Shown piece after piece: positions 8,751-18,800 of a stretch of 64,000 nt of DNA; the stretch's first letter is position 1, and the number at the start of each line of letters is the position of its first letter. This DNA comes from Streptomyces cyaneus (GTDB taxonomy: Bacteria; Actinomycetota; Actinomycetes; Streptomycetales; Streptomycetaceae). The notes under the pieces are model-generated. The model did not search any database and was not told the origin of the DNA. It saw nothing but the letters and a program-made list of their open reading frames with translations. Both the position numbers and the translations under genes were made by a program. The stretch covers positions 434,001-498,000 of the forward strand of contig NZ_ML138678.1 in NCBI RefSeq assembly GCF_004028635.1, given 5' to 3'.

Positions 8751-9500
8751 ATGCCGAAGACGACCACAGGCCGCGCCCCTGGCCCTGGCACCCGGCGCAC
8801 CATGACGGCGGCCGCCCGGGCAGCGGCCAAGCGAGCGGAACGCGGCCACCACGAACCGGCTCAGGAGTCCACCGTCGCCGTCGCCGGCCGCACCGTACTC
8901 ATCGACGCCCCGAAGGACGGCTGGCAGGACCCACCCGAGCCGTCACTGGAGCCGTTCGAGGAGGACACACCAACAGAGGCCGGGAACCGCCCCCGCCGAC
9001 GCCGACTGCTCACCGCGGTGCTGCTCGGCACCCTCTTGGTGGCCGCCCTGATAGCAGTCGCCGTACTGGGCCGGCAGTACCAGGACGGCCGCCAGGCGGA
9101 GAACGCCCGAGCCGAAGCACTCGCGGCCGCCCGCAAGGCGGCCCCAGCCGTCCTGTCGTACGACTACCGCCACTTGGACAAGGACTTCGCGGCGGCCCGC
9201 ACCCACCTGACGGGCGACTTCAGCGCCGAGTATGTGAAGACCACGAAGACGGTGGTCGCCCCGACGGCCACGAAGTACCGGGGCGTGGTGAAGGCAACGG
9301 TCGCCGCCCCCGCCTCCGGCGAATCCCCGGCGACCTCAGTCGTCTCGGCCACCCCGGACAAGGTCGTGGTCCTGCTGTTCGTCAACCAGGTCACCGAGAG
9401 CACGCAGGTCTCGGGGGCGCGGGTGGATCTGAACCGGGTGCGGATGACGATGACGCGGACGGACGAGGGGTGGAAGGTGAGCGGGGTGGACGCGCTCTGA
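8751..9500 (+). CDS. Mce-associated membrane protein, second copy
   Basis: The 249-residue protein has an N-terminal cytoplasmic region of about 80 residues rich in Arg, Ala and Pro, one membrane segment (about residues 85-105), and an outer domain. In the outer domain AVLSYDYRHLDKDFAAAR parallels the signature of the preceding gene, so the two are paralogues. The spacing to the upstream gene is 30 bases and a good ribosome site (AAGGAG) precedes ATG. It closes the mce operon; the next gene is convergent. I see no strong terminator hairpin in the 58 bases between them. Confidence 0.82.
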   Translation: MPKTTTGRAPGPGTRRTMTAAARAAAKRAERGHHEPAQESTVAVAGRTVLIDAPKDGWQDPPEPSLEPFEEDTPTEAGNRPRRRRLLTAVLLGTLLVAALIAVAVLGRQYQDGRQAENARAEALAAARKAAPAVLSYDYRHLDKDFAAARTHLTGDFSAEYVKTTKTVVAPTATKYRGVVKATVAAPASGESPATSVVSATPDKVVVLLFVNQVTESTQVSGARVDLNRVRMTMTRTDEGWKVSGVDAL

Positions 9501-9558
9501 GGTCCTCTTCGCCAGAGGGCCGAGGGCTGGGAAGCGCGGCCTGGCGCATGACGGATCG

Positions 9559-10236
9559 TCAGTACTGGATCTCGATGGCGCGGCCCACCGCGTCCACCTC
9601 AGAGACCTCGGGAATCCGGGTCGCGATGCCCAGCGCGATCCGGTGTGCCGACCAGGCCGCCGCGGCGGCGTCGAGAACATCGTCCACGGGAATGCGATCC
9701 GCCTCGCCGAGCTCGTCCGGCAGCGTGAGCCCGGCTGCGGCCAGCAGGCCACGGCGCGCGTTCTGGCCACGCCAGGTCTTCTTGGCGTAGGCCAGCGGCA
9801 CGCCACCGGCCAGGGCACGGAAGGACACCTCGGGGTGAACCTCATGGATCCGCTCGTCGGCAAGCCAGCACGCCCGAGCCTCGAGAAGCTTCGGAGCCAG
9901 CGCCCACGCCTGCCGGCTCAGCCTGCGACCGGTGAGTGCATGACATCGATCGCCGGCCGCCACATAGTCCGGCTCCCCCCACGCCGGCCGCGGAGCCACG
10001 AGGAAAACACTGCTGCGCCGCACTCGCAGCAGCGCCCTCGCCTCAAGATCCGCGGCCCGCCAGCCCTTCTCGACGAGGCCGAGCGGCATGTCCACCGCGA
10101 TGGTCTCCACCCCGGGGGCACACTCGATCAACGCATCGAGCCGGACATCGACCAGGCTGCCCGAGTACGCGCCGTCCCTCAGCCTGATCCCCACCCACCC
10201 CTGCTTGCCACAGGCATCGATCCCCAGGACGTCCAT
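9559..10236 (-). CDS. DUF429 domain protein (predicted RNase H-fold protein)
   Basis: The protein of 225 residues begins MDVLGIDACGKQGWVGI, a beta-strand carrying an Asp, and has AVDMPLGLVEKGWRAAD near residue 45. It later has an ARR-(G)LLAAAG segment and a DVLDAAAAAW helix. These are features of the DUF429 family, which is predicted to adopt an RNase H-like fold with acidic catalytic residues; its biochemical role is not established. ATG 10236 is preferred because GAGGCGAG lies just upstream; an in-frame GTG at 10257 would add 7 residues. It is convergent with the mce operon and separated from the helicase genes by about 300 bases, so I do not assign it to the island. Confidence 0.72.
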   Translation of the reverse strand: MDVLGIDACGKQGWVGIRLRDGAYSGSLVDVRLDALIECAPGVETIAVDMPLGLVEKGWRAADLEARALLRVRRSSVFLVAPRPAWGEPDYVAAGDRCHALTGRRLSRQAWALAPKLLEARACWLADERIHEVHPEVSFRALAGGVPLAYAKKTWRGQNARRGLLAAAGLTLPDELGEADRIPVDDVLDAAAAAWSAHRIALGIATRIPEVSEVDAVGRAIEIQY

Positions 10237-10257
10237 GCCGCCTCGCCTCTCACGCAA

Positions 10258-10542
10258 GATCGGAGAAACTCATAGTAGGCAGAGGCAGGAGAGCGGCGAG
10301 GGCAGAGGCGTTCGGGCCCTGCGCAGGGGACATCCGGATCCTGGACTGCTGCCAGGCCAGAGCCCGGGAGGCAGACGGGTCGTGCTATACACCGGGGACA
10401 TCTCCGCGGCGCTAGGACCTGTGTAAACATGCATAGTGGCGCCCTCCATGGCTATGTGACGGCACTCTGGAGCGCTACGGGTCTGATAGAGACTCGGGCC
10501 TGTACCGGGTTGCGTCCCCAACCCAGAACGGCCCGCCCGCGG
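10258..10542. other. Gap without a convincing gene
   Basis: About 285 bases between the DUF429 gene and the end of the UvrD-type helicase gene, both on the minus strand. Several short open frames cross it but none has a ribosome site and codon bias together. The stretch around 10380-10440 is locally richer in A and T than its surroundings and could hold the promoter of the DUF429 gene. No repeat or tRNA is seen. Confidence 0.4.
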
Positions 10543-12855
10543 TCAGGCAACGGCCGACCCCGACGATCCGGACGGCGGTCCGTCCTGCCTGAGCAGATCT
10601 GTGGCTCGGTGGGCGGTCTCGTCCGCATCGGTCGGGAGGAATCGGCTGGCCCTGCCGCTCCACGTGACGATGAGCTCGTCACGGGCGCGAGTGGCGGCAA
10701 CGAACACCAAGGAACGGGCCTTTTGCTCCTCCTGCTTGTAGCGGTCGGGATTCGTGACCCTGTACTGCTCGATGCGCTGGTGCGGCACCTGCCCCTCGCC
10801 GACCGAGGTCAGGAACACTCGCTGGAATTCGAGCCCCTTGAAACGGTGCATGGTCCCGATGCGCACCGCGTCAGTGTCGGACCGCACCCCGTCCTTTCCG
10901 AGTTCCACGGCCGGCAGGTGGAACTCCTTGATGAAAACATTGGCGAACTCTCCGACTGAGTCTCTGTCGGGGACGCTGACAGCCATTGCCGAGTACGGCG
11001 TCCCGTGGCTGTCGTGGCGTTCCCTGATGAGGGTGGCCACGGCACGCATCTCGGTGAGCCGGTCGGGGGCACGCCAGAACTGGGGGGCGAGTCCGGTCAG
11101 CACGGACCGATAGCCGTCGAGGGAGTCGGTGCCGACGTCGAGGTCGTCGAAGGAGGCTCCCTCGATCAGGCGGTTGGCGCTGCTCAGGATCTGCCGGGTG
11201 GTGCGGTAGTTGAGGGTGAGGCGGCGGGAGGCGCGGCCCCGGATCTCGATGCCCTGGTGGCCGAGGACGACCCGGCTGCCGTAGATGCGCTGGTGGGCGT
11301 CCCCGACGAGGAAGATGTCGTTCGGTCCTTTGCCGACCATGGCGCGCAGCATCCGCCAGTGGGAGGCGGACAGGTCCTGTGCCTCGTCGACCACGATGTG
11401 CTGGTAGCGGGGCTTGAGCCACATGCCGCTGCCCGCCTCGCGATGAACGAGGTCGCGGCCGCCCTGTTCGTCCTTGTAGCGGGCCTGTTCCTCGATACGG
11501 GCCATGCGCTGCAGTTCGAGGTCGGCGGCTTGGTCGGCGATGAGCGCGTACGTCGTCCGACGCGGCGCCGTGGCCAGGTGGGCCTTGTATGCCTCTGCCA
11601 GCTGCCACACCTCGTGCTTCTGAGCGTTGCTGAGACGCCCCCGTCCCGATCGGCCGACGCGCCGGTAGGCCTCCCACGAGCCGCACCGGTTCGCGAGGAT
11701 CACATGCTTGAACTCGCTGTCCAGGAAGTCGGCGTCGTACTCCAGACCTGTCTCGGCGCGCACGACGTGCCACAGGTTCATGGCCGCGTCGTCGTCCAGC
11801 GGCCGTCCCACGTCCAGGCGGGACTCCTGGACGATCTCGCGGGCGAGAGCGTCGACGGACTTGACGTCGACGCGGCGCAGCAGTTCGTCGCCGCCCAGCA
11901 GCCGCAGCCGCTCCTTGAGGTCCAAGGCGAGGTTGGTGTTGTAGGTGGTGAGCAGCACTGGGCGGGTATGGCCCGGTGGCAGTCGGTCGACGAGGTGGCG
12001 TACGCGGTGCAGGGCGACGACCGTCTTGCCGGTGCCGGGGCCGCCCGTCACCTTCGCCGAGCCTTTGAAGTCACCGGTGGCGAGGCGCTGTTGCTCGGGG
12101 TGGAGGAACAGTCGCCAGGCGTCGAAGCTGCGGCCCAGCGCGCCGAGGACGGCGTCGTCATCGGTCTCCGCCTGGGAGACGGGGCGCTTGGCCGCCCGCG
12201 CCCAGTCATGGGGGTTGACGTCGTCTTCGGGACGCCATTCATCGGTGATGTGCCGCTGAACGTCCGCGGGGTCGACGCGGTCACGCAGGGCCAGCAGGAC
12301 ATCGCGGGTGAGCTCGGGGAGGTTGTGGGCGAGGAGCTTCGCGAACTGCTCGTCCGTGGTGACCTTTCGGATGGCCGGCAGCAGGGAGTGGACCACGCCG
12401 AGGCCGAGCAGAGTCCGGTCGTCGTAGGCGGCGAAGAGCGGGGTGGCCCGATCCGGCAGGGCGACGACGTTCTCGCTGACCTCGCTCTGGTCGACGACCT
12501 CGACGGCGCCCGAGACGGGGTTGATCTCCACGGTGAGGCGGGAGAGTTCGTCGCGGGCGCGTGCTCCGTCCCGGACCGCGAGGACCCGCATCTCGTCCCC
12601 GCCATCGGTCGACAGGAGGAGCACCATGCAGTTGGTGTCGGGGTGCGCGAGATACAGGTCTCCGTTGTCGCCCGCCTTACGCAGGAAGGCCAGGCGCAGG
12701 GCTCGGTTGTTGCGGTCGGTACGGAGCCGGTGGACGAAGTCCCCCACCGCATCCGCCACAGCCCCGCCCCGGCGCTCCAGATCGCCGTATGCCTGCCGGT
12801 TCATCCGGACCCGTGTCCTGGCCCGGCCCCCCGGACGGTCCGCCCCGTAACTCAT
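10543..12855 (-). CDS. UvrD/Rep-type superfamily 1 DNA helicase with an extra N-terminal domain
   Basis: The product is 770 residues. It has SF1A helicase motifs in order: Walker A GGPGTGKTVVALHRVRH near residue 275, motif II VVDEAQDLS near 490, QRIYGSR and LNYRTTRQIL, then HRFKGLEFQRVFL and VAATRARDEL near the C-terminus. The first roughly 100 residues contain a segment with LYLAHPDTNCMVLLLSTDGG that resembles the RelE/ParE-like fold found at the N-terminus of some UvrD-like proteins; that assignment is tentative. ATG 12855 overlaps the stop of the giant upstream helicase gene (ATGA), so the two are translationally coupled and probably act together. It is expected to unwind DNA in an ATP-driven way in defence or repair. 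Confidence 0.88.
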   Translation of the reverse strand: MSYGADRPGGRARTRVRMNRQAYGDLERRGGAVADAVGDFVHRLRTDRNNRALRLAFLRKAGDNGDLYLAHPDTNCMVLLLSTDGGDEMRVLAVRDGARARDELSRLTVEINPVSGAVEVVDQSEVSENVVALPDRATPLFAAYDDRTLLGLGVVHSLLPAIRKVTTDEQFAKLLAHNLPELTRDVLLALRDRVDPADVQRHITDEWRPEDDVNPHDWARAAKRPVSQAETDDDAVLGALGRSFDAWRLFLHPEQQRLATGDFKGSAKVTGGPGTGKTVVALHRVRHLVDRLPPGHTRPVLLTTYNTNLALDLKERLRLLGGDELLRRVDVKSVDALAREIVQESRLDVGRPLDDDAAMNLWHVVRAETGLEYDADFLDSEFKHVILANRCGSWEAYRRVGRSGRGRLSNAQKHEVWQLAEAYKAHLATAPRRTTYALIADQAADLELQRMARIEEQARYKDEQGGRDLVHREAGSGMWLKPRYQHIVVDEAQDLSASHWRMLRAMVGKGPNDIFLVGDAHQRIYGSRVVLGHQGIEIRGRASRRLTLNYRTTRQILSSANRLIEGASFDDLDVGTDSLDGYRSVLTGLAPQFWRAPDRLTEMRAVATLIRERHDSHGTPYSAMAVSVPDRDSVGEFANVFIKEFHLPAVELGKDGVRSDTDAVRIGTMHRFKGLEFQRVFLTSVGEGQVPHQRIEQYRVTNPDRYKQEEQKARSLVFVAATRARDELIVTWSGRASRFLPTDADETAHRATDLLRQDGPPSGSSGSAVA

Positions 12856-15800
12856 CCCGCGCCCCCCTCCTCGCCCAGCAGACTGGCGAGTTCCTCCACC
12901 CCCCAGCCCTCCGGCGCGCGCACCTGCCAACCGGCCGCCGCGCACTGGGCCATGTAATCCGTGTCCTCGGCGTCCTCGGCCAGGACAATTCCGATCTTAG
13001 GGCCGGGCCAGGCGAGTTCGACCGTGCGTGACACGCCCTCGACGTCCCAGTTCGCATTGCCCGCCGAGACGTCTCCGCGATCGGCCAGGGCCTCGGCGAG
13101 GCCGGCGACCTCCGGGTCACCCCATTTCGTCAATTCGCCGAGGACGAGTTCCCAGGCGGTGCGCTCCAACGGAGTCATGTCGTCCACCGGTTCGGAGGTC
13201 TCGGCGGGTACCGGTTCCTCCTCCTGGGGCCGGTCGTCGGGCAGGGCGAGCCCCGTCCCCGGGGCGTCGTCGCGCAGCGCCGCCAGCAGCCCGCTGACTG
13301 GTCCGGCCGTGGCGGCGAGCAGCGCGGCGTCGAAGGTGTCGAGTGTGGTGCGGGCCAGGGCGAGGCCGTCGGCCTGCCCGGTGCCCGTGGGGTCGAGGAA
13401 CTGGATGATGTTGCCCCAGCACAGCCACGCCTTCCACCGCCGACGGTGGTCGTCCCGGTCCCCCTCGACCGCCTCGGGCCGGTCGTCGAGGACGGCGAGG
13501 GCGCTCCACCGCAGCCCCTTGCCGTCCGAGCGCCGGACTCCGGCGAGGACGAGTGGCAGGCCGGAGCCGTCCTGGAAGGACAGCAGCTTGAGTCCCTGCC
13601 CCGAGACGGCCGGGGTGGGCTCACTGCGCACGGCCGCCTGGATCCAGCCGACGGCGGTGACCGGGTCCGCGTCGACGAGATCCCGCCTCCGCTGTGCGGC
13701 GGGCGCGCTGACAGCGAGCGTCGCCAACTGCTGCCATTTGTTCAGCCGGGGATCGCGCAGGAATCCGAGCAGCGAGGGGATCGCTCCGGCGAACAGGAGC
13801 GCGTCGATCTCGGCGGGGTCGCGTCGTGCGTTCCGCCATTGCTCACGAACCATCGCGCCGGGGCCCGCGACCGAGGTCACGTCGTACGGCGGCCAGGCGG
13901 CATCGGCCGCGCGGCCCGCGATGACGGCGTCGAGCGGGTCGGCCGGGGCGTCCGGGTCCCGTACCGCCTCGCCCTTCAAGGTACGGTCCCAGGTAGCCAC
14001 GTCGTCCCAGGTGATCTGCCAGACGAGTATCCCGTCGGCGCGCAACCGGGCCCGCTTGGCCGCATCGGCGGCGATCCGGTTGGTGCGGGACGAGGCGTGC
14101 CAGCGGTACCCGTCCAGATACACGGCGATGGGAAGCGGCGGTGCCCCATCACTGGTGGTGTCTCCGGCGACCGGCCGGAACAGCAGGTCCGGGCGGGTGC
14201 GGTAGCCGTGCAGGTCCTTCTGGGCGACGACCTCCCAGTGGACGGGGCTTCCGTCGGGCCGGGCGAGGGTGAACTGTTTGCCGTCCCGCCCGGTGGGTGT
14301 CGAGGCGTGACCCGCCTCGACCGCGTTGCCCGGGATCGCGAGCCAGCGGTCGAGGCATTCGATGAACCGACGCTCCAAGTCGCTCTCCGCCTGGTCGGCG
14401 AAGCGCAGTTCGGCGTCGGCCGCGTCCTTGCGGACGTCCCATCCGCTGCTGCCGTCGGCGCCCAGCAGGTTGTCCAGCATCCACAGGGCTTCTTGCCGGT
14501 CGAGGTCCTTGTAGTCCCGTTCTGGGGCATAGCCGAGCAGGCAGCGGTGGCAGGCCCGACGCGGGGTGTCCTTGCAGGGGCAGTCCCGCAACTCGCGCTG
14601 GGCGGCGGCGAGTACGGCTCGGAACTCCTCGCCGTCGCGGTCCACGAGGCGCTGGAGATAGCCGGTGCCACCGGGTAGTGCGTCGTAGAGGACGAGGTAG
14701 TTGCGGGTGAGGTCCGTCTCCCGGTCGGGCTCGGTGGCGGGAGCGGAGCGGATGTGGGCCGGGTCGCCGCCGTAACGCTGGGCCAGACCGAGGTGGAGGG
14801 CTGCCGAGAAAGAGGCGAGGCGCTCCGGCACGTTCAGTGTGGCGGCCGGGAGCAGGATGCGCAGGGCTTCCGTGCGGTGCTCGGTGGCGGTGATGACCTG
14901 CACGTCCTCCGGCTTGGCCTGCTTGTCGCGGCGCCGGGTGATGCACCACGGCCGGTGGTGGGCGAGTTCGGCCCGGCCGAGCAGGGACTGGCTGAGCGTG
15001 TCCTGAGCGGGTCCATGGCCCAACTCGCGGTCGGTGGCGCCGCCGCACCGCGGGCACACGGTGAACCCGGTGATGGCCACTTCGGTTCCGGCGAAGTAGG
15101 TGTCGTTGCGCCTGCCGTGGCGGCTCTTGCCGAGGTTGAAGCGGCGGATGACCGCCTCGCGGACGTGGTCCACGCCGAAGGTGGTCTTCTGGTGCCGCCA
15201 GGTCTGCTTGACGTCGGCCGGGTCGATGTCGACGGCGGTGACGGTCGTGTACTGAGTCCGCGTGCGGCTTTCGTGGTCGTCGACGATGCGTGCGTCGTCC
15301 CGTTTGTCGTGGGCGGTGACCTTGCGCGGGACCACCACGCGGAACAGGGCCGTGCGCCCGCCGATTCCGGGGCCGCCGCAGCGGGGGCAGGGTGTGGTGT
15401 CCTCCTCGGCACGGTCGCCGGTGCGCACGTGACCGCACTCCTTGCAGACCCGCCAGGTCTGGAGCCCGACGGGTGTGCCGTCGGGTGAGTCCTGGCGGAC
15501 GGGGCCGAGTTCGATGCCGTCGACGACGTGCCGGTAGCCACGGACGTAGTAGGCGTTGCCCGGGGCGAGTTCGGTGAGGGCTGCCTCGGCGGGCCGGTCG
15601 TAGGTCCGCGGGTCGTTGCTCCAGCGGGACTTGGGTGTCTCGCCCGCGTCCGCCTTACCGGCCGCACGTGCCTTCCGCGCCGGCTGCTTGTAACTGAGCT
15701 GGGCTTCCAGGCGTACGCCGTCCTCGACGAGGCTGTAGTTGGGCAGCAGTCCGTGTTCGACGAGGAAGCCCTGGGCGTCCGACAGAGCCATCTGCTGGAG

Positions 15801-18800
15801 GATCTTGGAGACGCCGGCCGCTTCACGGTTCAGGTTGCGCTTCTCGCGGGCCTCGTCGTCCACGGCTTCCTGGAGCGAGTCGGCCGCTTCGTTGATGAGA
15901 CCGCGGCGGCGGACGAGTTCGGCACGCTCCTCCTCCCAGGCTTCCCTGGCGCGGTCCAGTTCGTCGGCCAGCTTGTGCTCGGCGTAGCGGCGCAGCGTCT
16001 TGCGGGCGTCGCGGGAGACACCGGAGCCGGGGACCCCGTCGATCTCGGGGAACAGGCTCAGGAACTCGTCCGCGAGGTCCACTCGTCCCTTCGTCGCGTC
16101 GCGGAACGTCTTCAGCCACCCCTCGCGGCCGACCAGTTGGGTCACCCGGTCCGGCAGGGGGATGACCCCCTCCAGGGCGCCCCGGGCCGCCCGATCGATC
16201 AGGAACGCGGTGTACTGGCGGCACAGCAGTTCGCCCGCGGACAGGAAGCAGCCGGGGGGCAGGACGGGGCCCGCGATGAGGTGCTGCGGTTCGGCGAGGT
16301 GGTAGAGCGCGCGGGGGCTGGTGTCGGCCAGGGTGACCATGAAGGCGTTGCCGGTGGCGCGGCCCGCGCGGCCGACCCGCTGGACGTAGCCCGCGGTGGA
16401 CGGTGGCAGCGAGGCGAGGATGACCGCCTCCAACTGGCCGATGTCGATGCCGAGTTCGAGGGTCGGTGTGCAGGAGAGGACGTTCGGGTCGGTGTGCTGG
16501 AGTCCCCGCCGGAAGCCCTTCTCGACTTCCTCGCGCTCCCTGCGCTTCAGGACACCGGTGTGCTCGGCCGCGACGACGCTGTAGGGCTCGGCCTCCCGGT
16601 ACAGGCGCCGGTAGTAGTCGGAGCGGTAGTCACGGGCCGCGCGCCCGCCCACCTCCTCCGAAGGCCGGGCGAGGGCACCCTCGCAGCGCTTGAGCGGGCA
16701 GCGCGTGCCCTGCCAGACGGAGGCCCGCTCGGGCGGGACGGTCTGGGTCCAGCCGCACTCCGGGCAGGTGAGGGCGGCGAGCGCGGTCTGGTCGTCGTCG
16801 AGCGGGCGTACCCGGATGTGTCCGGGGGTCAGCCCGTACACGCCGTGGCCCTGCTGCTTGTCGGCCTGGTTGGTCCGCCGTCGGGCCAGGGCGCCGATGT
16901 CGTCGCGGGCCAGTTCCTGGAAGAGTTCCGCCAGGTACGCTCCCGCCGTCTCCCGGTCGAGGTCGAGGCACCGCCTGGTGAAGTCGGCGTACCAGCTGTC
17001 CCTGGTGTCGACCCGTTCGAAGTCGGTACGACCGCTGCCGGCGCCGACGAGGACGAACGCCGGGGCCTCGAACTCATGACGGAAGCCGAACGAGGGCATG
17101 CCCGGGGGGCGGCCAGTGGAGACCCAGTGCCGGTTGCGGCCCTCCTCGTCTATGAACTCGTCCAGCCAGCGGTGGTGGATGCCGCCGATCTGGCGAACGT
17201 GTTCGAGGAGGCCGCGTACGTACCCCTCGAAGTACCGCAGCCGCTGCGCACTGCCCTCGGCCGGAACGACCCCCTCGTCGCTCTGCTCCGCGCCTGCCGC
17301 CAACGGCAGTTGCCTGGCCCGCTGCCTCTCCAGGTGCACGCGGTACAGGGCTTCCGCCGCCTTGGCCGCCGCCTCTGGGTCGGGCAGGTGGACCTCGGCG
17401 GCGATCGTGCGGGTGAGCTCCAGGGTGCGGCCCAGGCGGGAGTAGAGGCCGAACTCCAGCAGGGTGTTGAAGGCGAGGCGCTCGCCGACGAGTTCCCAGG
17501 TGGCCTCCGGGATGCCCTTCTTGCCGGCGAGCAGCCGCTTGACCCGGTCCACGTCGTGCAGGTCGGGTGGCACGACGGAAGCGAGGAGCCGCTGCCCGGG
17601 AATCGCGGCTCGGCCGACCATGGAGGAGATGAGTTCGTTGAGCGGGACACCGTCGGCCGCGAACTCCGGTTCAGCCGCGGCACGTTCGGTCAGCTGCTCG
17701 TGGATGAGGGAGCGCAGGGAGAACTTCCAGGAACGGCTGGCCACGAATCCGGCCCGGTGAGCCGCGTCCTGCACGGAGTCGTTGAAGATCAGCGTCTTGC
17801 GCCGGTCACGCTTGTGCTCGTCCTCGCTCGGCAGCTCACCGCCGGTGAACAGCTGGGTGACGACGACGGAGGCGAGCGGGGCTACACCGGCACCGAGGAA
17901 GCGGATGCCCTGGGCCTGGCCGCAGGCGGGGCAGCGGTCCTGCTTGGCGTAGTCGCTCTGTTCCTGGTTGTCGAACCAGGCCCACACATAGACGCCGTTC
18001 TCCGGTGCTGGGGCGATCCGGTCCCCGTCGAGCAGGACCTCGTCCGGGTCGAGCCTGCGCAGCGCCTTGCCGTTGTCCTCCAGGACCAGCAGGGTGGCAT
18101 CGTGCGCGGCGCCCCGGCGGGCGCGGCGGGCCGCCCGGCGCGCGAGGATGGCCCGGGCCTGCTCGGCCGCCTCCGCCGGGGTGGCCTCGATCATCGCCCG
18201 GACCCGCCCCTTGGCGGCCCCGCCTGCCACGCTGGCGCGGTAGATCTCGTCCGGCGCGTGCACCAGGTTCTGCGGGTTGCGGTCGGGGCAGATCGCCGAC
18301 CAGCCGGAGCGCCCGCAGTGCCGGCAGTAGGCGGCGGGCAACCGCCCGGACCGCTGGACCTGCCGCCGCCGCTCGACCTGCGCGGCCACGCTCAGAGCCC
18401 GCCGCTCGGCCTCCGCGCGGCCGGACTCGGCACCGACGGCACCCTCGGTCCCACCGCCCCCGGTAAGGGCGGCCTGGTCGGCGTCCGACCAGGAGAACAC
18501 CGGCCGGGGCGCGACGAACCGCAGCACGCGCGAGAGCGACCGCAGCCACAGGTGCGTCTCGACGAGCAGCAGCGGCCGGTCCTTGTCGGCGGGCGCCTTC
18601 GGGTCGCGGGCCACCGAAATGAGGGCGACGAAGCGGGCCAGGGCGGTGGCGGCGGTCTCCGGGTCCTGCTCGGCCGCCGCACGCCACGCCGAGGAGTCGG
18701 GGAACCCCTGGAGAGCCGCGACCGCCGTCAGGGGTGCGTCCTTCGAGCGCAGCAGCGCATGGGTGAGGGGGTGGGCCAGCAGCCGTCGCCCCAGCTCGCG

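Noticed and set aside
9501..9558. Terminator between the mce operon and the DUF429 gene
   Set aside because: Only short imperfect pairing could be drawn in this gap; not enough to call a hairpin.
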